From Variovorax sp. 54 (GTDB taxonomy: Bacteria; Pseudomonadota; Gammaproteobacteria; Burkholderiales; Burkholderiaceae_C), in assembly GCF_002754375.1 (NCBI RefSeq), contig NZ_PEFF01000001.1:4977501-5041500 (forward strand): DNA of 64,000 bases, given 5' to 3'. A program made the position numbers and the translations under genes. Positions 17,949 through 28,598 of this stretch are shown one piece after another. A model generated the notes under the pieces. That model made no database searches. It was not told the origin of the DNA and worked only from the letters and a program-made list of their open reading frames with translations. Position 1 is the first letter of the stretch. Each line of letters starts with the position of its first letter.

Positions 17949-19098
17949 ACCCCGCCCGGAGCTGTCGCGCTTCTGGAGCTTTGCCTCGCCGATCCTGGCG
18001 CTCCTGATCACCGTGCTCATCGGCGTGGCGCTGTTCGCCGCGCTCGGCAAGGACCCGGTCAAGGGCCTGCAGGTGTTCTTCTACGAACCGATCAAGAGCG
18101 GCTACGCCATCGGCGAGCTGATGGTGAAGGCCACGCCGCTGCTCATCATTGCGCTCGGCCTGGCCGTGTGCTTTCGCTCCAACGTCTGGAACATCGGCGC
18201 CGAAGGGCAGTTCGTCTGCGGCGCCATCGCGGCGGGCGGCGTGGCGTTGCTGGCCGACAAGAGCACCGGCAGCTGGATCGTCGTGGCCATTCTGCTGGCG
18301 GGCATCCTGGGGGGCATGGTGTGGGCGGGCATCGTCGCGTTCCTGCGCGACAAGTTCAACGCCAACGAAATTCTCGTGAGCCTGATGCTGGTCTACGTGG
18401 CCACGCTGATGCTGAGCTACCTGGTCTTCGGTCCCTGGAAAGATCCGCAGGGCTACAACTTTCCGCAGACCAAGACCTTCGAGGCGGTGACGCAGATTCC
18501 GCGGCTCATGAAGGGCTCGCGCGTGTCGATCGGGCTGATCATTGCGCTGGTCGGCGCGGGCGCGCTGTGGGTGTTTTTGTTCCGCACGCGCGCGGGCTTT
18601 GCGCAGCAGGTCGGCGGGCTGGCGCCCGCGGCGGCGCGCTATGCCGGTTTCTCGGCACGCCGTGCCGTGTGGATCGCGCTGCTCACCTCGGGTGGCGCGG
18701 CCGGCCTGGCGGGCGCGCTCGAAGTGGCGGGCCCCATCGGCCAGCTCACGCCGTACGTGCCCGCAGGCTACGGCTTCGCGGCCATCATCGTGGCCTTCGT
18801 CGGGCGGCTGCATCCGGTGGGCATGATCTTCTCGGCCCTCCTGATGAGCATGTTCTACATCGGCGGCGAACTCGCGCAATCGCGCCTGGGCCTGCCCAAG
18901 TCGCTCACCGGCGTGTTCCAGGGCCTGCTGCTGTTCACGCTGCTGGCCTGCGACACGCTCATCGCCTACCGCATCCGCCGCAAGGCCGGCGCCAAGGCCG
19001 CGACGCTGACCACGAGCTCGCTGCAGGTCAGCACGCCGATCACTGCGCCAACCGCGCCTGTCGCGCCGACCGCGCGCGCCACCGAAGGGGGTCTCTGA
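17935..19098 (+). CDS. BMP-type ABC importer permease 1
   Basis: A 387-residue inner-membrane subunit of the branched-chain/ribose permease superfamily (YufP-like). It has 8-9 hydrophobic segments and the SNVWNIGAEGQFVCGAIAAG motif near residue 85 that typifies this clade. The C-terminal 45 residues are Ala/Thr/Pro-rich and probably cytosolic and disordered. It overlaps the ATPase gene by 14 bases, and the next permease starts three bases after its stop, so the operon is tightly coupled. It forms the channel together with permease 2. Confidence 0.92.
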   Translation: MLKLEPRPELSRFWSFASPILALLITVLIGVALFAALGKDPVKGLQVFFYEPIKSGYAIGELMVKATPLLIIALGLAVCFRSNVWNIGAEGQFVCGAIAAGGVALLADKSTGSWIVVAILLAGILGGMVWAGIVAFLRDKFNANEILVSLMLVYVATLMLSYLVFGPWKDPQGYNFPQTKTFEAVTQIPRLMKGSRVSIGLIIALVGAGALWVFLFRTRAGFAQQVGGLAPAAARYAGFSARRAVWIALLTSGGAAGLAGALEVAGPIGQLTPYVPAGYGFAAIIVAFVGRLHPVGMIFSALLMSMFYIGGELAQSRLGLPKSLTGVFQGLLLFTLLACDTLIAYRIRRKAGAKAATLTTSSLQVSTPITAPTAPVAPTARATEGGL

Positions 19099-19101
19099 AC
19101 C

Positions 19102-20022
19102 ATGGAAAGCTACGCACTCCTGCTGGGCTCGACCCTGAGCGCGGGCACCGTGCTCGCCATCGCGGCGCTGGGCCTGTTGATCAACGAGAAGGCCGGCATC
19201 GTCAACCTCGGCGCCGAGGGCATGATGCTGTGCGCCGCCATCGCGGGCTTTGCGACGGTGGTCATCACGCACAACCCCTGGCTCGGCTTTCTGGCCGGCA
19301 TGGCGGCCGGTGCCTTGCTCGCCGCGTTCTTCGGCGTGCTCGTGATCTGGCTCAACACCAACCAGTACGCCACGGGGCTCGCGCTGAGCCTGTTCGGCGT
19401 CGGCTTCTCGGCCTTCGCGGGCATCAGCTTCGTGCAGGCCAAGCTGCCCGAGAGCACGCCCTTCGCCATTCCCGTGCTGGCCGACATTCCGCTGGCCGGC
19501 CCGGCGCTGTTCCGGCACCACCCGATGGTGTACGTGGCCGTGCTGCTGACCATCGGGCTCATCTGGTTTCTGTACCGCACCCGCGCCGGCCTCGTGCTGC
19601 GTTCGGTGGGCGAGTCGCCCGAGTCGGCGCATGCGCTGGGCTACCCGGTGCGGCGCATCCGCTTCCTGGCGGTGATCGCGGGCGGTGCGCTGTGCGGGCT
19701 GGCGGGCGCGTACCTGTCGACCGTGTACACGCCGCTGTGGGTCGAGGGCATGGTGGCCGGCCGCGGCTGGATCGCGCTGGCGCTGACCACGTTTGCCACC
19801 TGGCGCCCGATCCGCGTGCTGCTGGGCGCCTACCTGTTCGGCGGCGTCTCGATGCTGGGTTTTCATCTGCAGAGCAGCGGCGTCGACGTGCCCTCGCAGT
19901 TCCTCAGCATGGCCCAGTACATCGCGCCGATCGTGGTGCTGGCGCTGATCTCGCGCAACCCCGCCTTCATCCGCATCAACATGCCGGCGTCGATGGGGAA
20001 ACCGTTCTACCCCGGCTCATAA
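19102..20022 (+). CDS. BMP-type ABC importer permease 2
   Basis: A 306-residue inner-membrane subunit (YufQ-like) with about 8 helices. It contains NEKAGIVNLGAEGMMLCAAI near residue 25, the paralogous form of the NIGAEGQ motif of permease 1. It lies between permease 1 and the BMP receptor on the same strand. It should pair with permease 1 as a heterodimeric channel for purine nucleosides or bases. No oddities are seen. Confidence 0.92.
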   Translation: MESYALLLGSTLSAGTVLAIAALGLLINEKAGIVNLGAEGMMLCAAIAGFATVVITHNPWLGFLAGMAAGALLAAFFGVLVIWLNTNQYATGLALSLFGVGFSAFAGISFVQAKLPESTPFAIPVLADIPLAGPALFRHHPMVYVAVLLTIGLIWFLYRTRAGLVLRSVGESPESAHALGYPVRRIRFLAVIAGGALCGLAGAYLSTVYTPLWVEGMVAGRGWIALALTTFATWRPIRVLLGAYLFGGVSMLGFHLQSSGVDVPSQFLSMAQYIAPIVVLALISRNPAFIRINMPASMGKPFYPGS

Positions 20023-20074
20023 TCGCGTTCTCGTTTTTTTGCCAACCCGTCCTTTTCTTCTGAGGATTTCGACA

Positions 20075-21244
20075 ATGAATGATCTGAACAAGCGTTCCCT
20101 GCTCAAGCTCGCGGCACTCACCGCGGTGGCTTCGGCGGCCCTCATCGGCTGCGGCAAGAAGGAAGAGGCGGCCGCTCCCGCTGCACCGCCGGCACCGGCG
20201 CCCGCAGCCGCTCCGGCCTCTGCACCGGCCGCTCCGCTGAACATCGCTTTCGCCTATGTCGGTCCCGTGGGCGACGGCGGCTGGTCGTTCGCGCACGACA
20301 ACGCCCGCAAGGCGCTCGAGAAGGAATTCGGCGACAAGATCAAGACCACTTTTGTCGAAAGCGTGCCCGAGTCGGCCGACGCCGAGCGTGTGTTCCGCGA
20401 CTTCGTGGGCCAGGGCAACAAGCTGATCTTCGGCACCACCTTCGGCTACATGGAGCCCATGCTCAAGGTCGCCAACGACAGCAAGGACGTGAAGTTCGAG
20501 CATGCCACCGGCTACAAGACCGCCGAGAACATGCGCACCTACGACAGCCGCACCTACGAAGGCGCGTACATGGCCGGCGTGATCGCCGGCTCGATGACCA
20601 AGAGCAACACGCTGGGCGTGGTCGGCTCGGTGCCGATTCCTGAAGTGCTGCGCAACATCAACAGCTTCACGCTGGGTGCGCAGTCGGTCAACCCGAAGAT
20701 CACGACCAAGGTCGTGTGGGTGAACGAGTGGTTCAGCCCGCCCAAGGAAACCGAAGCCGCCACCGCGCTGATCAACGGCGGCGCCGACGTGCTGTTCCAG
20801 AACACCGACTCGCCGGCCGTGCTGAAGACCGCCCAAGAGAAGGGCAAGCGCGCCTTCGGCTGGGACTCCGACATGACCGCCTACGGCCCGAAGGCCCACC
20901 TGGGTTCGGCCATCATCAACTGGGCGCCGTACTACATCAAGACCACGCAAGATGCGCTGGACGGCAAGTGGACCACCGGCCAAACCTGGTGGGGCGTGAA
21001 GGAAGGCGCGATCGACATCGTCTCGATCGCCGAAGACGTGCCGGCCGAAGCCAAGGCCAAGGTCGAGGAAGTGAAGAAGGGCCTGAAGGACGGCACCTTC
21101 TCGATCTGGAAGGGCCCGATCGTCGGCCAGGACGGCAAGGAGCTGATCGCCAAGGACGCGGTCGCCGACGACAAGTTCCTGTCGGGCGTGAACTTCTACG
21201 TCAAGGGCGTGGAAGGCAAGGTGCCGGGCGGCGACAAGAAGTAA
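20075..21244 (+). CDS. BMP-family lipoprotein substrate-binding protein
   Basis: A 389-residue receptor of the basic-membrane-protein/PnrA family. The signal peptide ends in lipobox LIGC with lipidated Cys26, then a charged and Ala/Pro-rich linker of about 30 residues. The ligand domain begins NIAFAYVGPVGDGGWSFAHD and contains GTTFGYMEPMLKVA. The start at ATG 20075 follows a TGAGGA ribosome-binding site. It is the last gene of the importer operon and is followed by a strong terminator. PnrA-type proteins bind nucleosides. Here purine bases or nucleosides are likely. A paralogue with a plain signal peptide is at 32533. Confidence 0.94.
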   Translation: MNDLNKRSLLKLAALTAVASAALIGCGKKEEAAAPAAPPAPAPAAAPASAPAAPLNIAFAYVGPVGDGGWSFAHDNARKALEKEFGDKIKTTFVESVPESADAERVFRDFVGQGNKLIFGTTFGYMEPMLKVANDSKDVKFEHATGYKTAENMRTYDSRTYEGAYMAGVIAGSMTKSNTLGVVGSVPIPEVLRNINSFTLGAQSVNPKITTKVVWVNEWFSPPKETEAATALINGGADVLFQNTDSPAVLKTAQEKGKRAFGWDSDMTAYGPKAHLGSAIINWAPYYIKTTQDALDGKWTTGQTWWGVKEGAIDIVSIAEDVPAEAKAKVEEVKKGLKDGTFSIWKGPIVGQDGKELIAKDAVADDKFLSGVNFYVKGVEGKVPGGDKK

Positions 21245-21277
21245 TCATTGGTCGATCGCTTCGGCGATTGCCACGAG

Positions 21278-21306
21278 AAGGGTCGTCTGCGGACGGCCCT
21301 TTTTTC
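21278..21306 (+). terminator. Intrinsic terminator of the BMP importer operon
   Basis: A 10-bp stem (AAGGGTCGTC with GACGGCCCTT, one G-T pair) around a TGCG loop, followed by a run of six Ts. It lies 34 bases after the receptor stop codon. Confidence 0.88.
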
Positions 21307-21329
21307 ATTCAGAAAGAGGGATTCACACC

Positions 21330-21707
21330 ATGAAGCTGCAGAGGGTCATGGCGGCAGGCGCGGCACTGCTGGCCGTGTCGATGTCGTTCGCCGCACCGCC
21401 GACGTTCTCGAAGGAAGAGCAGCGCTTGCGCAAGGCCGTGGACGACGCGGAAATGTGCTTTCACTTCGCCGGCGAATTCAACGGCGACGGCTCGGCGCAC
21501 GACAAGGAAGTGGCGCGCCAGCAGCGCCAGCATTGCGGCAAGGAAGGCCAGCAGCTGGTGCTGCGCGCCTACCGCAAGAACCCGCAGGACACGCGCCTCT
21601 ACCCGGCGGTGCTGCGGCTGGACGGGCTGATGCCGGGGCTCACGTTGCCTGCGGCCGAGAAGGCCCGGCTGTGTGCCGTGGCCAAGACGGAACTGGCCTG
21701 CCCCTGA
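21330..21707 (+). CDS. Small exported protein of unknown function
   Basis: A 125-residue protein. Residues 1-22 form a Sec signal peptide (MKLQRVMAAGAALLAVSMSF then AAP). The mature part of about 100 residues has four Cys (CFHF, QHCGK, RLCAV and a near-terminal CP), enough for two disulfides in the periplasm. The segment AEMCFHFAGEFNGDGSAHDK carries an Asp/Gly cluster. I do not recognise the family. It starts 24 bases after the terminator and converges on the SnoaL-like gene six bases beyond its stop. Confidence 0.75.
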   Translation: MKLQRVMAAGAALLAVSMSFAAPPTFSKEEQRLRKAVDDAEMCFHFAGEFNGDGSAHDKEVARQQRQHCGKEGQQLVLRAYRKNPQDTRLYPAVLRLDGLMPGLTLPAAEKARLCAVAKTELACP

Positions 21708-21713
21708 GCGGGC

Positions 21714-22106
21714 TTACTGCGCTGCTGCCTGCAGCTGCGCCGCCATCTTCTGGTGGATCAGGTTCACCGCCTTCAGCGGGCGCAGCATCACCTTGAACTC
21801 GGTGATCTGCCCGTCGGCGTTCCACTTCATCATGTCGACGCCGTTGATGGCGATGCCGTCCAGTTCAAGTTCGAACTCGAGCACGGCATCGTTCGGGCCC
21901 TGGAGCTCGCGCACATAGCGGAAGCTTTCGTTGAAGAAGACCTGGAACGCCGCGGCGAGGTACTGCTTCGTGATGGCCTTGCCGACCTGCGGCCGGTGCA
22001 CCACGGGCGACAGGAAGACGGCGTCGTCGGCCAGCAGGGCATCGAGCCCCGCCACGTCGCGTGCCTTGGCGAGCCGGTGCCAGGTGGAAAGGGTGTCGAT
22101 CGCCAT
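21714..22106 (-). CDS. NTF2-like (SnoaL) fold protein
   Basis: A 130-residue small alpha+beta-barrel protein. WHRLAKARDVAGLDALLADDAVFLSPV is the N-terminal helix and strand pattern of the SnoaL/NTF2-like superfamily, and DGIAINGVDMMKWNADGQITEFKVMLRPLKAV is the typical C-terminal sheet. The ATG at 22106 is preceded by GAGGAG at good spacing. An upstream in-frame ATG at 22139 has no such site. Members may be isomerases, dehydratases or ligand carriers. No catalytic residue set lets me choose. Confidence 0.82.
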   Translation of the reverse strand: MAIDTLSTWHRLAKARDVAGLDALLADDAVFLSPVVHRPQVGKAITKQYLAAAFQVFFNESFRYVRELQGPNDAVLEFELELDGIAINGVDMMKWNADGQITEFKVMLRPLKAVNLIHQKMAAQLQAAAQ

Positions 22107-22210
22107 GGGTCTGTCTCCTCGCGGGGTGGATGGAAGCACGGAAAACCCAGTCTAGCGAAGCACCTGCAGGCCCGTCGTCGCGGGCGCGACGGGGCCGGCA
22201 GGCGGCAGGC

Positions 22211-23431
22211 TTACGCGCCTTGCCAGCGCTTCAGCACCAGCGTGGCGTTGGTGCCGCCGAAGCCGAAGCTGTTGCTCATCACCGTGTCGACGGTGGCGTT
22301 CTCGCGCGTCGCGGTGAGGATCGGCATGTCGGCCACTTCGGGGTCGAGCGCTTCGATGTTGGCCGAGCCGGCCATGAAGTTGCCTTCCATCATCAGCAGG
22401 CAGTAGATCGCCTCGTGCACGCCGGCGGCGCCCAGCGAGTGGCCCGACAGGCTCTTGGTGGAGCTGATGGCCGGCGCCTTGTCGCCGAAGACTTCGCGCA
22501 CGCCCTTCATTTCCATGGCGTCGCCGACGGGCGTCGAGGTGCCGTGGGTGTTCAGGTAGTCGATGGGCGTGTCGACGGTGGACATGGCCATCTGCATGCA
22601 GCGCACGGCGCCTTCGCCGCTGGGCGCGACCATGTCGTAGCCGTCGGAGGTGGCGCCGTAGCCGACGATTTCGGCGTAGATTTTGGCGCCGCGCGCCAGT
22701 GCGTGGTCGAGCGCCTCGACCACGACCATGCCGCCGCCGCCGGCGATGACGAAACCGTCGCGCTCGGCGTCGTAGGCACGCGAGGCCTTTTCGGGCGTCT
22801 CGTTGTACTTGGTGGACAGCGCGCCCATGGCGTCGAACAGGAACGACTGGGTCCAGTGCTCTTCTTCACCGCCGCCGGCGAACACGATGTCCTGCTTGCC
22901 CATCTGGATCTGCTCCATGGCGTTGCCGATGCAGTGCGCGCTGGTCGCGCAGGCCGAGGCGATGGAGTAGTTCAGGCCCTTGATCTTGAAGGGCGTGGCC
23001 AGGCAGGCGGACACGGTGCTGCTCATGGTGCGCGTCACGCGGTAGGGGCCGACGCGCTTGACGCCCTTTTCACGCAGCAGGTCGAGCGCTTCCATCTGGT
23101 TCAGCGTGGAGGCGCCGCCCGAGCCGGCGATGAGGCCGGTGCGCGGGTTGGACACCTGCTCTTCGGTCAGGCCGGCATCGGCAATGGCGTCCTTCATGGC
23201 CAGGTAGGCGTAGGCCGCCGCGTGGCCGACGAAGCGATACAGCTTGCGGTCGATGAGGTCTTCGAGGGGAAGGTCGATGGAGCCGGCCACCTGGCTGCGC
23301 AGGCCCATCTCGGCATAGGCCGGCTGGAACCGGATGCCGGGGCGGCTGGCGCGCAGGTTGGCGGAGACGGTCTCCTTGTCGTTGCCCAGGCACGAAACGA
23401 TGCCCAGACCGGTGATGACGACGCGTCGCAT
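22211..23431 (-). CDS. fabB: 3-oxoacyl-[ACP] synthase I
   Basis: A 406-residue condensing enzyme. Cys161 in the [12 protein letters not shown] segment is the nucleophile. The two catalytic His residues are in [16 protein letters not shown] and SGHSLGAAG, and the conserved Lys is in SSTKSLSGH. It elongates acyl-ACPs with malonyl-ACP and, with FabA, is needed for unsaturated fatty acids. fabA lies 10 bases upstream, the usual fabAB operon. The N-terminus [15 protein letters not shown] is standard, so the ATG at 23431 is secure. Confidence 0.97.
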   Translation of the reverse strand: MRRVVITGLGIVSCLGNDKETVSANLRASRPGIRFQPAYAEMGLRSQVAGSIDLPLEDLIDRKLYRFVGHAAAYAYLAMKDAIADAGLTEEQVSNPRTGLIAGSGGASTLNQMEALDLLREKGVKRVGPYRVTRTMSSTVSACLATPFKIKGLNYSIASACATSAHCIGNAMEQIQMGKQDIVFAGGGEEEHWTQSFLFDAMGALSTKYNETPEKASRAYDAERDGFVIAGGGGMVVVEALDHALARGAKIYAEIVGYGATSDGYDMVAPSGEGAVRCMQMAMSTVDTPIDYLNTHGTSTPVGDAMEMKGVREVFGDKAPAISSTKSLSGHSLGAAGVHEAIYCLLMMEGNFMAGSANIEALDPEVADMPILTATRENATVDTVMSNSFGFGGTNATLVLKRWQGA

Positions 23432-23441
23432 GGAGAAACCC

Positions 23442-23957
23442 TCAGAAGTTGTCGGTGGAAGTGAACACGCCGACCCGCAGGCCCTCGGCGGTGTAGATCT
23501 GGCGGCCGTCGACGCTCACCGAGCCGTCGGCGATGGCCAGGTTCAGCTTGCCCTTGAGCACGCGCTTGATCTGGATGCTGTAGGTGACGAGCTTGGCGGT
23601 CGGCAGGACCTGGCCCGTGAACTTCACTTCGCCCGAGCCCAGGGCCCGGCCGCGGCCCGGCAGGCCCTGCCAGCCGAGGAAGAAGCCGACCAGCTGCCAC
23701 ATGGCGTCCAGGCCCAGGCAGCCCGGCATGACCGGGTCGCCCTCGAAGTGGCAGGCGAAAAACCACAGGTCGGGCGTGATGTCGAGTTCGGCCGTGAGTT
23801 CGCCCTTGCCGTAGGTACCGCCCTCGGCGCTGATGTGGGTGATGCGGTCCACCATCAGCATGTTCGGGGCGGGCAGCTGTGCGTTGCCGGGGCCGAACAG
23901 TTCGCCGCGGCTGCAGCGCAGCAGGTCTTCGCGGGTGAAGGCGTTTTGTAGGGTCAT
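23442..23957 (-). CDS. fabA: 3-hydroxydecanoyl-[ACP] dehydratase/isomerase
   Basis: A 171-residue hotdog enzyme. The active-site pair is His70 and Asp84 in [16 protein letters not shown]. It dehydrates 3-hydroxydecanoyl-ACP and isomerises the product to cis-3-decenoyl-ACP, the entry to unsaturated fatty acids. It is the first gene of the fabAB pair and divergent from the adenine deaminase gene across a 232-base gap, 23958-24189. That gap holds an FNR-like dyad and a CGTATACG palindrome but no gene. Confidence 0.97.
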   Translation of the reverse strand: MTLQNAFTREDLLRCSRGELFGPGNAQLPAPNMLMVDRITHISAEGGTYGKGELTAELDITPDLWFFACHFEGDPVMPGCLGLDAMWQLVGFFLGWQGLPGRGRALGSGEVKFTGQVLPTAKLVTYSIQIKRVLKGKLNLAIADGSVSVDGRQIYTAEGLRVGVFTSTDNF

Positions 23958-24074
23958 GCGAGTCGATCAAGAACGGCGCCAGGGCACAAATGCACGCTGG
24001 GCGCGGATTGGAGGGAACACACCCGATGCCGGGCCTGCCGGGGTCCAAGCCTATCGCATCCTGCGCGGCCCGAT

Positions 24075-26510
<2,436 letters not shown>

Positions 26511-26567
26511 GTTGCAGCGCAGTGTCCGTTGCTGCAAAGGTTTTGAAAATCAGAAAATAATGGGCGA

Positions 26568-26590
26568 ATCGTCCCGAAATTCAGGACGAT
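26568..26590. promoter_or_regulatory. Perfect dyad ATCGTCC-N9-GGACGAT, likely LysR operator
   Basis: Seven-base perfect inverted arms around CGAAATTCA, centred in the MFS/LysR divergent gap and 27 bases before the LysR start. The 23-base size suits a LysR-type site. AT-rich sequence beside it (about 26540-26562) probably holds the promoters. Confidence 0.6.
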
Positions 26591-26616
26591 GAAAGAACCG
26601 ACGCAAGGACTCCGCA

Positions 26617-27570
26617 ATGACCCAGGTGATGTTCGATCTCGACGTGCTGCGCACTTTTTCCACCGGCATGGCGCTGGGCAGCTATGCGCGCGCGGCCGAC
26701 AAGCTGGGCCGCTCGACCTCGGCCGTGAGCGCGCAGCTCAAGAAGCTGGAGGCGCAGGCCGGCACCGTGCTGTTCCGCAAGGAGGGCCGCGGCCTGGCGC
26801 TCACCGATGCCGGCGAGACGCTGCTGGCCTATGCGCACCGCATGCTCGAACTCAACGACGAGGCCAGCGCCGCCCTGCGCGGCGTCGACCTGCAAGGCTG
26901 GGTGCGGTTGGGCCTGCAGGAAGACTTCGGCGAGACGCTGCTGCCGGCCGTGCTCGGCCGCTTTGCGCGCGCACACCCCAAGGTGCGCATCGAGGCCTGC
27001 GTGGCGCGCAGCGGCGAGCTGCGCGAGCGGCTCGAGCTGGGCCAGCTCGACCTGGCGCTGGCCTGGGACGCGGGCGACCAGCCGCTGTCGCCGTACGCCG
27101 AGCGCGTGGCGCGGCTGCCGCTGCTGTGGATCGGCCCGACCGCGCCCGAGCGCGTCGATGCGCCCTGGTGGACCGAGCGCGAGCACCGCCCGGGCGTTCG
27201 CGCGGTCAAGAGCAAGGAGCCGCTGCCGCTCATCATGCTCGACGCCCCGTGCCCGCTGCGCGAGATCGTCATCACCGCGCTCGACCGCGCCGGCCTGCCG
27301 TGGCGCCGTGCCTTCGGCAGTGCCAGCCTGGCGGCGCTGTGGGCCGCGACCTCGGCCGGCTTGGGCCTGACCGTGCGCACGCCGTTCGGGCTGCCCTCGC
27401 ACGTGCGCACGCTCGACCGCTCGGTGCTCTCGTTGCCCGCGCTGCCGCAGATCTCGCTCGTGCTGTACCGCGCGCAGGCCCGCGCCGAAGCGCCGGCGAG
27501 CCGGCTGGCCACGCTGCTGCTGGAGGCGGTGCGCCAGCACGCGCAGTTGCAGACGGTGCCACCGCGCTGA
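26617..27570 (+). CDS. LysR-family regulator of the divergent MFS gene
   Basis: A 317-residue LysR protein. The DNA-binding domain is LRTFSTGMALGSYARAADKL followed by GRSTSAVSAQLKKLE (about residues 9-44), and a standard effector domain follows (GWVRLGLQEDFGETLLPAVL). AAGGAC upstream of the ATG is an acceptable ribosome-binding site. Divergent placement with a perfect dyad in the intergenic region predicts control of the MFS exporter and itself. The inducer is unknown. Confidence 0.9.
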   Translation: MTQVMFDLDVLRTFSTGMALGSYARAADKLGRSTSAVSAQLKKLEAQAGTVLFRKEGRGLALTDAGETLLAYAHRMLELNDEASAALRGVDLQGWVRLGLQEDFGETLLPAVLGRFARAHPKVRIEACVARSGELRERLELGQLDLALAWDAGDQPLSPYAERVARLPLLWIGPTAPERVDAPWWTEREHRPGVRAVKSKEPLPLIMLDAPCPLREIVITALDRAGLPWRRAFGSASLAALWAATSAGLGLTVRTPFGLPSHVRTLDRSVLSLPALPQISLVLYRAQARAEAPASRLATLLLEAVRQHAQLQTVPPR

Positions 27571-27672
27571 CCCCGCGGAGCACAGGCCCTTGCCGGGGCC
27601 GGGGTCGCAATGCGTGAGAATCCGCCGCGAGAGACAAGACAAGCGCAAGAGACAAGACCCAAGCGAGGCGGC

Positions 27673-28482
27673 ATGACCATTACGCGGCACAACTCCCTGC
27701 ATCTGTGGGACGACAGGTTCCTCTACATCACACCGGCGATTCAGTCGGGGCTCACGGCGCGTTCGTCGGCCACGCTGCTGGCGTCGGTGAGCGGCCATCC
27801 CTTCACGCTGGAGGCGCTCGACGGCACGCGCGTGCGCTGCACCGCCGCGCTGGTGGGGCCGCATGTGCCGCGCCGCCTCGACGTCGACGGCTGCGGGCTG
27901 CTGTCGCTCAACCTCGACCCGGCCTCCAGCGCCTACCGCATGCTCGCGCGGCACATGGGCGGCCACGGCATCCAGCCGATCGATGCGCGCCGCTTCGGAC
28001 GCACGCGCGACGACTTCGAACCGGCGCAGCACGGCGCGCTGTCCGACCGGCGCCTGCAGGTGCTGAGCGCGAAGCTGGTCACGTCGATCACCGAGAGCCC
28101 CGAGCTGCAGGCCGCCATCGACCCGCGCATCGACCGCGTGCTGCAGGCCATTCGCACGCATGCGGGGCAGATTCCGCTGCGCGAGCTGTCGGCACTGGCC
28201 TTTCTCTCGCCCGACCGGCTCACACATTTGTTCGCGCAGCAGGTGGGCGTGTCGATCAAGCGCTATGCGCTGTGGACCAAGGTGCGCCGCACGGTGCAGC
28301 AGTTCACCGCCCGCCGCCCGCTGACCGACGTGGCATTGGTCAGCGGCTTCACCGATGCGGCGCACATGAGCCGCACCTTCCAGCGCTACTTCGGCCTGTC
28401 GCCGTCCTTCCTGTCGAACCAGGTGCGCGTGACGGCCGACGCGCATGCGTCACACGCGTGGGGGCGCGGGATGGCGCACTGA
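27673..28482 (+). CDS. AraC-family transcriptional regulator
   Basis: A 269-residue regulator. The C-terminal 100 residues form the double helix-turn-helix (IPLRELSALAFLSPDRLTHL and DVALVSGFTDAAHMSRTFQR), ending in the YFGLSPS motif of AraC proteins. The N-terminal part of about 130 residues is a cupin-like sensing domain without recognisable ligand residues. The ATG at 27673 follows GAGGCGGC. An in-frame ATG at 27610 would add an unlikely Arg/Pro-rich stretch. The acylase gene downstream, 116 bases away on the same strand, is its most likely local target, but this is only proximity. Confidence 0.87.
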   Translation: MTITRHNSLHLWDDRFLYITPAIQSGLTARSSATLLASVSGHPFTLEALDGTRVRCTAALVGPHVPRRLDVDGCGLLSLNLDPASSAYRMLARHMGGHGIQPIDARRFGRTRDDFEPAQHGALSDRRLQVLSAKLVTSITESPELQAAIDPRIDRVLQAIRTHAGQIPLRELSALAFLSPDRLTHLFAQQVGVSIKRYALWTKVRRTVQQFTARRPLTDVALVSGFTDAAHMSRTFQRYFGLSPSFLSNQVRVTADAHASHAWGRGMAH

Positions 28483-28562
28483 GTCTTCCGCAGTCTCCAG
28501 GCGCGCAGCAGCAGGACAGCGGCTGCGTTCAAGCCGCAGCCGGTCTGCCTGCCTAAGCTGGG

Positions 28563-28584
28563 GATGCTCCATCAAGAGAGCATC
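28563..28584 (+). promoter_or_regulatory. Inverted repeat before the acylase gene
   Basis: GATGCTC-N8-GAGCATC, perfect 7-base arms, ends 14 bases before the acylase ATG, just ahead of a CCGGAGA ribosome-binding site. A second perfect 8-base dyad (CGGCTGCG/CGCAGCCG) lies at 28520-28542. Either could be an operator for the AraC protein upstream or an RNA hairpin. Confidence 0.4.
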
Positions 28585-28598
28585 AACCGGAGACATCC

